Assembly (NCBI RefSeq): GCF_007558725.1
Contig: NZ_VLPL01000001.1
Location: 187,984 to 251,983, forward strand
Reading direction: 5' to 3'
Origin: Fluviicola chungangensis
GTDB taxonomy: Bacteria; Bacteroidota; Bacteroidia; Flavobacteriales_D; Crocinitomicaceae
DNA: 64,000 bases
The notes beneath the pieces are model-generated. The model was not told the origin of the DNA. It saw only the letters and a list, made by a program, of their open reading frames with translations, and ran no database searches. A program made the position numbers and the translations under genes. This document shows, piece by piece, positions 43,809 through 53,950 of this stretch (positions are counted from its first letter, which is position 1; each line of letters begins with the position of its first letter).

Positions 43809-44770
43809 TTTTAAAATTTGATTTAATCGCCTTCGTTGAGAATAAAGAAACATTGATCGTAATCGGTTTGATCTTTGGTATTCTGGTTTTTGCCACGCTC
43901 CTGTTCTGGATTATGGGATTAGTAAAACCCAATGCGAATATTGCAGAATTAAAAATGCGCACGAAATCCTGGTGGATGATGGCAACGATCTTTGTAGTGG
44001 CGACTGTTTTGGATCCTGCTATTTCTTTTGTGGCGATCGGAGCGCTTTCGTTTATGGCACTTCGGGAAATTGCCTCTATCAGTAAAAATGTAAGGGAGGA
44101 AGACCGGAAGATCCTCATTTGGTGCTATCTGGCAATCCCGGTCCAATATTTATTCGCTTATTACAAACAATACGGTTTGTTCCTGACGTTCATTCCGATC
44201 TTCATGCATTTGTGGATTCCGTTTATGCTTGTTTTACGCGGTGTAACGGAAAATATCGGTCGCTCCATGTCAGTGCTCCCAATGCAGCTGATGCTGACAG
44301 TTTTTGGAGTGAGCCATTTGGCTTTCCTGCTGAGTTTACCGGAATTGCAGGGATTCAAAGCAGGTGGTCGTGGGTTGCTGTTGTTTGTGGTCTTTATCAC
44401 CGAAATGAACGATGTTTTTCAATTTACCTGGGGAAAAATGTTTGGCCGTTACAAGATCATTCCAAAGATCAGCCCGAACAAAACCTGGGAAGGATTCATC
44501 GGTGGAATCATAACAACTACTGTTGTCGGGTATTTCCTGCGATTTTTGACACCGTTTTCAGGAATGGAAGCCATTTTAATCTGTTTGTCGGTAGCTGTTA
44601 CCGGATTCATCGGTGACGTGGTTGTTTCCGCGGTTAAGCGTGATATCGGGATGAAAGATACAGGGAATACCATTCCGGGACACGGAGGTATTTTGGACAG
44701 GATCGATTCTTTAGCCTTGACGGCTCCCGTGTTTTTTCATATTGTCTATAATTTGTATTACCTGAAGTGA
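43805..44770 (+). CDS. ynbB: Phosphatidate cytidylyltransferase, YnbB/CdsA-like
   Basis: 321 residues with about eight membrane helices. The C-terminal CdsA signature is clear: FGRYKIIPKISPNKTWEGFIGG, TGFIGDVVVSAVKRDIGMKDTGNTIPGHGGILDRIDSL, with the conserved Asp, Lys and GHGG metal-binding residues. It makes CDP-diacylglycerol from CTP and phosphatidic acid, feeding the neighbouring CDP-alcohol transferase. The order YnbA-like then YnbB-like matches E. coli ynbAB; a separate housekeeping cdsA is expected elsewhere in the genome. Overlaps the PlsC gene by 4 bp (GTGA). Confidence 0.9.
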   Translation: MILKFDLIAFVENKETLIVIGLIFGILVFATLLFWIMGLVKPNANIAELKMRTKSWWMMATIFVVATVLDPAISFVAIGALSFMALREIASISKNVREEDRKILIWCYLAIPVQYLFAYYKQYGLFLTFIPIFMHLWIPFMLVLRGVTENIGRSMSVLPMQLMLTVFGVSHLAFLLSLPELQGFKAGGRGLLLFVVFITEMNDVFQFTWGKMFGRYKIIPKISPNKTWEGFIGGIITTTVVGYFLRFLTPFSGMEAILICLSVAVTGFIGDVVVSAVKRDIGMKDTGNTIPGHGGILDRIDSLALTAPVFFHIVYNLYYLK

Positions 44771-45405
44771 AAAAAGTTACGCTATTTATCGTTTATTCCG
44801 TGATCATGCGGACTGTACTCCGGCTTTTTTCGGGGACGAAGCTAATTCATAAGGAAAATTTGGTTTACACCGGTCCTTGCATTATAGTTGGGAACCATAA
44901 TTCCCATTTGGATACCATTTCGATTATGTCGCATCTGCCCTTGAGGCAATTGACTAAAACCCATCCGATTGCTGCGGGAGATTACTTTGGAAAATCACCT
45001 TTTAAAGCCGCGTTGACACGGTTTTTTGTCAATGCTATTCTCATTCCGCGTTCCCGCCCTAAAGAAGGTGAAACCGGTCCGGATCCGATCCAAATGATGA
45101 TTGAGGTGTTACAGAAAGGAGAATCCTTATTGCTGTTCCCCGAAGGATCAAGAGGTGAGCCGGAAAAGTTCCAGAAATTCAAACGAGGTGTAGGATTGGT
45201 AATGGAACAATGCCCGGATATTCCTTTCATTCCCATTTATATGAAAGGATTAGGTAAAATTCTGCCTAAAGGAGATCCTGTTCCGGTGCCGTTTGACAGT
45301 TATATGTATATCGGATCACCGGTATTCCCAAAAGGAACAACAGCAGAAGAAATCGTGAGCGAAGTAGAATTGCAGATCCACAAGCTGAAAGCGGAGTTTG
45401 AGTAA
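44767..45405 (+). CDS. Lysophospholipid acyltransferase (PlsC-like)
   Basis: 212 residues, GTG start overlapping the stop of the YnbB-like gene. The acyltransferase motifs are NHNSHLDT (HxxxxD), FPEGSRGEPEKFQKFKRG (PEGSR) and PFIPIYMKGLG (P-box). It would make phosphatidic acid from lysophosphatidic acid, the substrate of the upstream cytidylyltransferase, so the three genes form a short phospholipid route: acylation, CDP activation, head-group transfer. Confidence 0.9.
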   Translation: MKKVTLFIVYSVIMRTVLRLFSGTKLIHKENLVYTGPCIIVGNHNSHLDTISIMSHLPLRQLTKTHPIAAGDYFGKSPFKAALTRFFVNAILIPRSRPKEGETGPDPIQMMIEVLQKGESLLLFPEGSRGEPEKFQKFKRGVGLVMEQCPDIPFIPIYMKGLGKILPKGDPVPVPFDSYMYIGSPVFPKGTTAEEIVSEVELQIHKLKAEFE

Positions 45406-45517
45406 TGTCTTCAATGCCATCCCCCTCGATCCCCCCTTCAAAGGGGATTTATGTATTAAACGCACCCAAACCTACTTCAAACATAACCACCCGCAGTTAT
45501 ACTTGGTGTAACATGGG

Positions 45518-45907
45518 TTTCCCACAGATGCACAGATGTTTGGAGGCGCTTACCAGTGGGAATTATGTACTTTAAACAGGTAGTGCCAAAATATCCTAGG
45601 TGTTTCAGCATTTCAGTGCCTGCCAGCAGGCACTCTTTATCTTTCCCACAGATGCACAGATTAACTGCTCGGCTACCGCACTCGCCTAAGTGGCGACTGG
45701 TAAGCGCCACAAATAATCAGCGCATCTGTGGGAAATTATCACTTAGATTCTTGGAGAATATTTTTCAAAAAGAACCTATTTCATAAGTTACCTGTGTTAA
45801 GTACATAACTCCCCTTACCAGTCGCCTCTTAGTACATTATTCATATGTTAACAAGTGTTGATAGAGCGAGTGCGGTAGCCGAGCCATAATCTGTGCATCT
45901 GTGGGAG
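45518..45907. repeat. Modular inverted intergenic repeat cluster
   Basis: In the 657-bp gap 45406-46062 a module CCCACAGATGCACAGAT appears at 45521 (copy A) and 45645 (copy B), and inverted as ATCTGTGCATCTGTGGG at 45889-45905 (copy C). Copy B (45642-45735) is itself closed by GCATCTGTGGG. Copies B and C share further blocks in reverse order and orientation: CTCGGCTACCGCACTCG and GGCGACTGGTAAG. A separate hairpin AGTGCCTGC-CA-GCAGGCACT lies at 45615-45634. TACATAACTCCCCTT occurs twice (45802, 45930). No gene is supported here. Confidence 0.7.
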
Positions 45908-46062
45908 TAAAATAGAAATGGGTGTTTATTGTACATAACTCCCCTTCAAAGGGGGAAGTTTCGATCAGTTTCCTCCCTTGAGAAGAGCATACGCAGTATG
46001 TGAAGACGAACAACGACAAGCGTCAGTGCGAAAGTTGTGAGGAGTATTAAGGAGGGTGGCAA

Positions 46063-47202
46063 TTAATTACTACGCCGCAGCTTAATCAATGTAATCTCCG
46101 GGTAGATCCCTACTCTTCCCGGAAAACCCAGGTAACCGAACCCTCGGTTTACGTAAAGAAATTGTTTTCCGACCTGGTACAAACCAGCCCATTTCTTGTA
46201 GCGAAAAGATACTGGACTCCACTTGATTCCGAAGCGCTCAATCCCGAATTGCATGCCGTGTGTATGTCCGGATAAGGTCAGGTCGATGTCGGTTTTTTGA
46301 ACGACCTGTTCGTCAAAATGGCTCGGATCGTGAGAAAGCAGCAATTTAAAGGAGTCAGAAGGAACATTTTCAAGCGTTTCATCCAATTTTCCGCTTTGTC
46401 TGAATGGTGCGGTTCCCCAATTTTCGACCCCAAGTAACCAAAATCCGGGTTTTAGTTCCACAGCTTCATTTAATAAGGGAGTAAAACCGATTTCTTTGTG
46501 TATCGCGATGAGTTTGGTTAAATTGGCATCCTTGGTTTCTTCCCTTTCCCATGGAACGTAATCTCCGTAATCGTGGTTTCCCAGGATGCTGTACTTTCCT
46601 TTTTTAGCCTGAATTTGCGAAAAAATTGGTTCCCAACCCAGCATCTCTTCAGCGATATTATTTACCAAATCTCCGGTAAAGAATACAAAATCGGCTTCCA
46701 ATTGATTGATTTGACGAATTGCTTTCTCAACTTTCCCGTATTTATTGAAGAAACTTCCAACATGAATGTCACTGATTTGAACGATCCGCAATCCGTCGGA
46801 ATCTTCCGGGAGATTTTCAAACGGCAGTTCAATGGTATGCGTTTTCCAGTTCCATCTTCCCCAAATGATCCCGGCCAGGATAGCAAAAAACATGCAAATG
46901 GTAACCCCGAAACCGATGTATTCGATAAAAGCAATTCCGGTAATGAGGTAGATAATCCCGAACAAAAAGAATCCGAGCGCAGGAACACCCGATGCAATCA
47001 TCACCCCGAAAGCATTGAACCCTCTTCTGTAATCGGTTGTTTTCCGGTTACGGATGGCGCGCATCATGATCATCATGCTTCCGAAGAACAGAACGAGCTG
47101 GATGATTCCCAGAACAATAAGAAGTGGGTTTTGAAATTCAAAAAGTGCGTATGAAAGTGTAGCCTGGGCTAAAAGAATGAGTAAAAGAATAATTCCAAAC
47201 AT
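46063..47202 (-). CDS. Membrane-anchored metallophosphoesterase
   Basis: 379 residues. About four membrane helices fill the first 120 residues; then the calcineurin-like domain has all motifs in order: IVQISDIHVGSF, FFTGDLVNN, LGNHDYGDY, LLSHDPSHF and LSGHTHGMQ. The end pattern FLYVNRGFGYLGFPGRVGIYPEITLIKL is usual for the YkoQ/YaeI-type phosphodiesterases. Substrate unknown; YaeI-type enzymes act on membrane-related substrates. Divergent from the universal stress protein gene. Confidence 0.92.
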   Translation of the reverse strand: MFGIILLLILLAQATLSYALFEFQNPLLIVLGIIQLVLFFGSMMIMMRAIRNRKTTDYRRGFNAFGVMIASGVPALGFFLFGIIYLITGIAFIEYIGFGVTICMFFAILAGIIWGRWNWKTHTIELPFENLPEDSDGLRIVQISDIHVGSFFNKYGKVEKAIRQINQLEADFVFFTGDLVNNIAEEMLGWEPIFSQIQAKKGKYSILGNHDYGDYVPWEREETKDANLTKLIAIHKEIGFTPLLNEAVELKPGFWLLGVENWGTAPFRQSGKLDETLENVPSDSFKLLLSHDPSHFDEQVVQKTDIDLTLSGHTHGMQFGIERFGIKWSPVSFRYKKWAGLYQVGKQFLYVNRGFGYLGFPGRVGIYPEITLIKLRRSN

Positions 47203-47372
47203 GCGGATATTTTTAAGAAATGATAAAATTAGACAGCAACGACCGACTCTTTAGCCAATCTTCGTTAAAATCGGTGAAATGATCGGCGAAATATTTGATC
47301 AACATGTAGTTGTTAAAAATTAATATAGGTATCGAAACGACTTTTTTCCTACTTTGGTGAAAAATAATCGCT

Positions 47373-48179
47373 ATGAGTCGAAATTTGTACATCGTCCCGC
47401 ATGATTTAACTGAGGTTGGAAACACTGCTTTGGACTATGCCTTATTCCTTGGGACGCACGTTAGGACGGATATTATGTTGTTGCATTTGGTTGACAATAA
47501 ATCCAAAATTGCAGCGGTTGAAGCAAAATTATGGGATATTATAAAATCCAAAGTTGTTTCTCCAAGTGTTGAAATGTTTGTCATGGTGACGGTCGGCGAT
47601 ATTTTTACCGATATCAGTAAAATAGCAAACAGGGAACATGCTCAGCTGATTCTAATGGGGACGCATGGTGCAAAAGGATTCCAAAAATTAACCGGAAGTT
47701 TCGCTATGAAGGTGATTACCAGCTGCGATGTTCCGTTTATTGTCGTACAAAAAGAGACCAAACACGTAGAGATTAAAAACATTGTCGTTCCGATTGATTT
47801 AACGAAGGAAAGCCTTCAGATCGTAAGCCCTGCTGGAGATTTGGCGCGTATTTTTGATGCAACGGTTCACGTAATCGGGGAAAAACATACAGACGAAGGC
47901 TTGTCACAGCAGACCAAGAACCGGGTTTTGTTAATTCGCAATAAATACGATGAAAAAGGTGCGAAATGTGAAGTAAACCTCCTTCCTTCAAGTGGAAGTT
48001 ACTCGAAGAAAGTAATGGGATATGTAAAAGAAAAGAACATTGATTTGATCGCATTGGCTTATCACTCAGAGAGCTTACTTCCTCAATTCGATAACTTTGC
48101 TCAGTCTTTGATCACCAACGATTTGAAGCTGCCTTGTATGATTATTGCCGCGAAACAGTCCGGGAATTTGTACTTCTAA
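47373..48179 (+). CDS. Universal stress protein, tandem UspA domains
   Basis: 268 residues. Two Usp-like halves: residues 1-130 (YIVPHDLTEVGNTALDYALFL ... ILMGTHGAKGFQKLTGSFAMKVI with a GxxGx8-10GS-like ATP loop) and 135-268 (IVVPIDLTKESLQIVSPAGDLARIF), the second half lacking the full ATP loop. Such tandem proteins are cytosolic stress or redox sensors. Monocistronic and divergent from the metallophosphoesterase gene. Confidence 0.88.
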   Translation: MSRNLYIVPHDLTEVGNTALDYALFLGTHVRTDIMLLHLVDNKSKIAAVEAKLWDIIKSKVVSPSVEMFVMVTVGDIFTDISKIANREHAQLILMGTHGAKGFQKLTGSFAMKVITSCDVPFIVVQKETKHVEIKNIVVPIDLTKESLQIVSPAGDLARIFDATVHVIGEKHTDEGLSQQTKNRVLLIRNKYDEKGAKCEVNLLPSSGSYSKKVMGYVKEKNIDLIALAYHSESLLPQFDNFAQSLITNDLKLPCMIIAAKQSGNLYF

Positions 48180-48362
48180 GAAATCCGGGATAAGGGTTTG
48201 TGATTTCGATAATTAAAGATGTGTATTCGTAATATAACGAAAACATGATACCTGTTTTTAAGTTCGGATAGCTTTAACTACACTATTTCGCAGTATTCCT
48301 TCGAATTCCGGCTTAATTTCCTTTTACATTTTCAATTGTCAATTTTAAATTAACTTTGTTTC

Positions 48363-49196
48363 GTGGAATTAGGAGTTTATAACGAATTGCGCCTCGACCG
48401 TTTTACGAGTCCGGGAGCGTATCTGGAAGATGAAGAAGGGAACGATGTGTTGTTACCTACCAAATATGTGGATCCGTCTTTTCAGGTAGATGATATGGTA
48501 AAAGTGTTTTTGTACAAGGATTCCGAAGGAAGAATCATTGCTACAACACTCACTCCGAAAGTCCTTGTCAATCAATTTGCTTTTCTGAAAATCGTGGAAG
48601 TGAACCAATACGGTGCTTTTGCAGAATGGGGTGTTGAGAAACACTTGCTTATCCCCTTCCGGGAGCAGCCGAAACCTTTGGAAGAAGGAAAGCATTATTT
48701 CATCTACATGTATATTGATGAAGCGACTCAGCGTTTGGTGGGTACGTCCCGAATCGGAATGTACATTGAACCGGTTTCGAACGAAGTTCAGGAAAACGAC
48801 CAAGTAGACCTGATGGTTTGGGAATTCACGGATCTGGGATTGAAAGTGTTGGTAAACAATAAATTTCAGGGATTGATTTTCAAAAACGAATTGCATCGCA
48901 GGGTACGCATGGGTGAAAACCTGAAGGGATATGTGAAGAAGGTCAGACAAGACGGTAAGTTAGACATCGTTCTTGAAAAACCGGGTTACGACAAAATAGA
49001 CATGCATTCCCGGAAATTGCTTGCCATGCTTCACGACAATGAAGGATTCCTGGATTTAACAGATAAATCAGATCCGGAGGAAATTCAGTACCGTACCGGC
49101 TGGTCGAAGAAAGTTTTCAAACAAGTAGTTGGAAACCTCTATAAACAGCGATTAATCAGTTTGCACGAAAATGGAATCACATTAATTGAAAATTGA
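48363..49196 (+). CDS. CvfB/YitL-like S1-domain RNA-binding protein
   Basis: 277 residues with a GTG start at 48363 (the open frame has no earlier start fitting the family). The CvfB order is visible: N-terminal S1-like repeats (YNELRLDRFTSPGAYLED, FLKIVEVNQYGAFAEWG), a middle S1 segment (GLKVLVNNKFQGLIFKNE, GYVKKVRQDGKLDIVLEKPG) and a C-terminal winged helix (RTGWSKKVFKQVVGNLYKQRLISL). CvfB in Staphylococcus binds RNA and affects virulence gene expression; role here is general RNA binding. Confidence 0.85.
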   Translation: MELGVYNELRLDRFTSPGAYLEDEEGNDVLLPTKYVDPSFQVDDMVKVFLYKDSEGRIIATTLTPKVLVNQFAFLKIVEVNQYGAFAEWGVEKHLLIPFREQPKPLEEGKHYFIYMYIDEATQRLVGTSRIGMYIEPVSNEVQENDQVDLMVWEFTDLGLKVLVNNKFQGLIFKNELHRRVRMGENLKGYVKKVRQDGKLDIVLEKPGYDKIDMHSRKLLAMLHDNEGFLDLTDKSDPEEIQYRTGWSKKVFKQVVGNLYKQRLISLHENGITLIEN

Positions 49197-49282
49197 AAAT
49201 GGTATAATTGAAAAGGAGAGAAAGCATTGCTTTGATGACCCAACAAGCTTTCTCTGTTATAATTTTATCTAAATCTTTTCAA

Positions 49283-50062
49283 TTAGATAGAAAACAATTC
49301 CTTAAACTTGATTGCTTGGCGTCTGGAAATCTCTATCTTCTCACCTTCACGAATCTCTTCCCCGGTAGCAGTTTTAATGATTAACGGTTTTAATTCTACT
49401 TGTAACCCTCCGTTAAACCAGTTCTCTACTTTTTGGATCCAGTTCAGATTGATGATGTATTTTCGATTGGCACGGAAAAAATGCTGTGGTTCGAGACGTT
49501 CTTCCAGGCTGTTTAATGATCTGAGAATCAAAGGCCTGCTTTTTTCAAAGTAAACCTTGACATAATTTCCGTCGCTTTCAAACATGCGCACTTTTTCAAG
49601 CGAGACATAAAAGCATTTTTCACCGTCCTTGATAAAAATGGAATCCGAGATAGTCAAAGGACGGGATGAACGATCAATTTTCGGGGCTTTGGCTGTTGAT
49701 TGGAAATCAGCTTCCGAATTATTCAACAATTTTTTGACTGTTTCATCTAAACGCGCGGGATCTACCGGTTTTAAAACGTAATCCAATGCATTGACTTCGA
49801 AAGCCTTTAGTGCGAAATCATCAAATGCTGTAACAAATACAACTTGTGGAATTTCGTCCAGCTTCTTCAACATATCAAAACCGGTCATTCCGGGCATTTG
49901 AATATCCAGGAAGATTAAGTCCGGTTTCAGAGCCTTGATTTTTTCAATTCCTTCTTCCGGATTTTTAGCCTCGTCAATGATTTCGATTTCGTGATAGTCC
50001 TTCAAGAGTTTTTTTAACTCTTCACGTGCAAGTCTCTCGTCGTCAATGATAATAGTTCTCAT
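49283..50062 (-). CDS. LytTR-family response regulator
   Basis: 259 residues. N-terminal receiver with IIDDERLAREEL, phospho-acceptor Asp in LIFLDIQMPGMTG (near 55) and FVTAFDDFALKAFEVNALDYVLKP. The C-terminal LytTR DNA-binding domain shows SIFIKDGEKCFYVSLEKVRMFES, NSLEERLEPQHFFRANRKYIINL, the usual order of the family. It overlaps the kinase gene by 4 bp (minus strand) and forms a LytS/LytT-type two-component pair with it. Confidence 0.95.
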   Translation of the reverse strand: MRTIIIDDERLAREELKKLLKDYHEIEIIDEAKNPEEGIEKIKALKPDLIFLDIQMPGMTGFDMLKKLDEIPQVVFVTAFDDFALKAFEVNALDYVLKPVDPARLDETVKKLLNNSEADFQSTAKAPKIDRSSRPLTISDSIFIKDGEKCFYVSLEKVRMFESDGNYVKVYFEKSRPLILRSLNSLEERLEPQHFFRANRKYIINLNWIQKVENWFNGGLQVELKPLIIKTATGEEIREGEKIEISRRQAIKFKELFSI

Positions 50063-51096
50063 GATTCTTTAATTTCTATGATTGCAATAACCGTATTTTG
50101 GGTGTTCTGTTTCAATTGAAAATGGGCCTTTCCTTTGTATTGAAGTTCAAGTCTTCGAAGGGTGTTCGAAATCCCGATCCCTATTGAGTCTCTGCGTGTC
50201 GAACGCAAATTTCCATTGTTCTCAACTTCCAGGACAATCGATTCGCCCCGCTTTTTTACGCGGATCCAAACAGTTCCTCCTTCAATCAATTGCGAAATAC
50301 CGTGTTTTAGCGAGTTTTCTACCAATGTTTGAAGAATAAACGGTGGAATCAGGAAATGCATGACTTGTGGGTCCAGCTCCTGTCTGATCTCCAAACGTTC
50401 CTCAAAACGCACTTTTTCGAGGTCCAGGTAATCTTGAACAATAGACAACTCTTCTTCCAAAGGAACCAATTGTTCGCTTCCGATAATCAATGACTTTCTC
50501 AATAGATTGGAAAGTTTCGTAATGTTCTCCTGAGCGCGGTAAGGTTCAATATCAATCAATGCCCGAATAGAATTCAGTGAATTGAACAAAAAGTGCGGGT
50601 TGAGCTGCGAACGCAGATTTTTCAATTCAATTTCGTTGTGACTGGCGGTTAATTGAAGGTTGCTTACTTCCTGCTCCCTGGAGCGCTGAAAAAAATGGAA
50701 TGTAAAATACACACTGTTCCACAATACAAAGAAAATCAAAGTTGCTGAAACGTCCAGGGAGAATTCGACAATCGAGAATTTGAACGGGGTCTTCGAAACA
50801 AGATGTGAAACCATCATGTTTAAAAGTGACATAATTGCCGCAACGACGATGGAAGTGATCAAAACGCGTGGGATCAGGTTGGTCAAACGCATATTCAGCC
50901 AGCCCATGACGATGAAAAAATAACGCATAAAATGTGTCAGCATGATTCCCAATACAAAGAAACAGCTGGTCGAAATGACAATTGTTTTCAGGTCAATGCT
51001 TTGGTTGGAGAAGGTGGATGCAGAAAAGATCAACAGGGAAAGTAATGCCCACCCTCCTATCTGCGCCATCCAATACGTCCTTCTTGCTTTAAACAT
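50059..51096 (-). CDS. LytS/YehU-type sensor histidine kinase
   Basis: 345 residues. Four membrane helices (about 10-150) with no clear extracytoplasmic sensor domain, then the His_kinase domain LRSQLNPHFLFNSLNSIRALI (phospho-His in NPHFLFN) and the HATPase with LPPFILQTLVENSLKHG, LEVENNG and GIGISNTLRRL. It phosphorylates the LytTR regulator encoded directly downstream. The signal is unknown; small membrane changes are usual inputs. Confidence 0.93.
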   Translation of the reverse strand: MFKARRTYWMAQIGGWALLSLLIFSASTFSNQSIDLKTIVISTSCFFVLGIMLTHFMRYFFIVMGWLNMRLTNLIPRVLITSIVVAAIMSLLNMMVSHLVSKTPFKFSIVEFSLDVSATLIFFVLWNSVYFTFHFFQRSREQEVSNLQLTASHNEIELKNLRSQLNPHFLFNSLNSIRALIDIEPYRAQENITKLSNLLRKSLIIGSEQLVPLEEELSIVQDYLDLEKVRFEERLEIRQELDPQVMHFLIPPFILQTLVENSLKHGISQLIEGGTVWIRVKKRGESIVLEVENNGNLRSTRRDSIGIGISNTLRRLELQYKGKAHFQLKQNTQNTVIAIIEIKES

Positions 51097-51223
51097 AAAC
51101 CAAAGTTAAATGAATTCTCCTGCGAAATACATGAGTTTGAAATAAACGGCATTTTATCCTGTTAATTGGATGTATTTCGTGAAGACGGACGATTTCGGTC
51201 TGAAAATTGTAAATTCGTCTTCC

Positions 51224-52132
51224 ATGAACCGTCTCCTGTTTCTGTTCTTCCTTTTGTCGCCGGTAGTGGTTTTTTGCCAAAATCGCTGGAAACCTAATGC
51301 AGGAATAAAGGCAACTTTACTGGTAACTTTTGGTTCCCATCAAAATTCATTGGGAATCAAACTCGATTCGTATGTGGGAAATGATTTTGTGCAGTTGAAT
51401 GCCGGTATTACAACCCGTTATTTTTTAACAAACCTGGGGAATCGTTCCGATTTCGGGGAACTTCGATTGAGTGCAGGAGGAGTTCTGATGTTCGGAAAAG
51501 GAAAAAATTCCGTAAACATGGATTGGGATGGAGCTTTGCATCAGTCCAAATCCGAATATTCGATTGGGTATGCACATTATTGGTACCTTGACCGGTTGGG
51601 AACTTCTCAGCGTTCCGGGGCTTGGAACCTGGGAATTCAGCGCATTGATATCTTAATGGAAAACGATGTGTTCGGAGGTCAGGCAAAAGATCGTTTCCGA
51701 ACAGGAGGTCTGATTGTGTCTTATCGGGACAGTCTTTACAAAGCAAGTGTCGGCTTGATGATCTGGACAGGGGAAACAGGTGAGACGACCTGGGACAGAA
51801 CAGCGATTCCGGGCGCTCCGAATGGTTACCGGGATTTGACATCCCGGCCTTTCGGCAAATTGAATCACGGAATACTTTACGGCGAATTAAAACACCGCTT
51901 TGTGGGAGTTCAGACAGCCGGAGCTCGCCTTGGATGGGACAGTGAACAAATCAGGCATATCTTCCAGAACAAACTCAGTCACGATTTGGTCCTGTTTCCA
52001 AAGAAAATGGTCCGCAGAACACCCCATTATCCGCGTTTGGATGAGTCGGGAAATAACGTTTTCTCAAAGAAAGAAGCCCGGAAACCCCGATTTTATTTTT
52101 CGACGTTCCTGAATGATGGATTGCCATATTAG
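51224..52132 (+). CDS. Secreted beta-barrel-like protein, possibly polymorphic-toxin-23-like
   Basis: 302 residues from the ATG at 51224 (MNRLLFLFFLLSPVVVFCQ, signal peptide); in-frame upstream codons are not used. The body alternates short strands (IKATLLVTFGSHQNSLGIKLD, EYSIGYAHYWYLD) as outer-membrane barrels or the Bacteroidetes 'polymorphic toxin type 23' domains do; the segment ENDVFGGQAKDRFRTGGL and the sequence LNHGILYGELKHRF recall that family. No repeat stalk or toxin delivery domain is present, so a toxin role is not supported on its own. Divergent from the kinase gene. Confidence 0.45.
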   Translation: MNRLLFLFFLLSPVVVFCQNRWKPNAGIKATLLVTFGSHQNSLGIKLDSYVGNDFVQLNAGITTRYFLTNLGNRSDFGELRLSAGGVLMFGKGKNSVNMDWDGALHQSKSEYSIGYAHYWYLDRLGTSQRSGAWNLGIQRIDILMENDVFGGQAKDRFRTGGLIVSYRDSLYKASVGLMIWTGETGETTWDRTAIPGAPNGYRDLTSRPFGKLNHGILYGELKHRFVGVQTAGARLGWDSEQIRHIFQNKLSHDLVLFPKKMVRRTPHYPRLDESGNNVFSKKEARKPRFYFSTFLNDGLPY

Positions 52133-52136
52133 ATTT

Positions 52137-52176
52137 CCCGTAGGTACGCGATTAATCACGTACCTACGGGATTTTT
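52137..52176 (+). terminator. Intrinsic terminator
   Basis: CCCGTAGGTACG (52137-52148) and CGTACCTACGGG (52159-52170), perfect 12-bp stem, followed by ATTTTT. Starts 5 bp after the stop of the barrel-like gene. Confidence 0.85.
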
Positions 52177-52266
52177 CACGTTTCGGTACTGTTCACCGAT
52201 GTTTTCCTTACTTCCAAATAAATAAAACCACCCTTCGCCTTTATTTCTGAAAAAGCATTCCAAACA

Positions 52267-52299
52267 TTCGTGTTTATTCATTTATTTGATGTAATTTTG
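52267..52299 (+). promoter_or_regulatory. pyrG promoter (TTCG-N21-TAATTTTG)
   Basis: TAATTTTG at 52292-52299 matches the -7 consensus TAnnTTTG; TTCG at 52267-52270 sits 21 bp upstream where a TTTG -33 element is expected. About 25 bp separate the -7 box from the ATG. Confidence 0.5.
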
Positions 52300-52309
52300 C
52301 GCCCCGTAG

Positions 52310-53935
<1,626 letters not shown>

Positions 53936-53950
53936 AAATAATAAATACGA

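Noticed and set aside
45406-46062. CRISPR array in the repeated intergenic region
   Set aside because: Repeats are few, unevenly spaced and in both orientations, and no cas gene is nearby.
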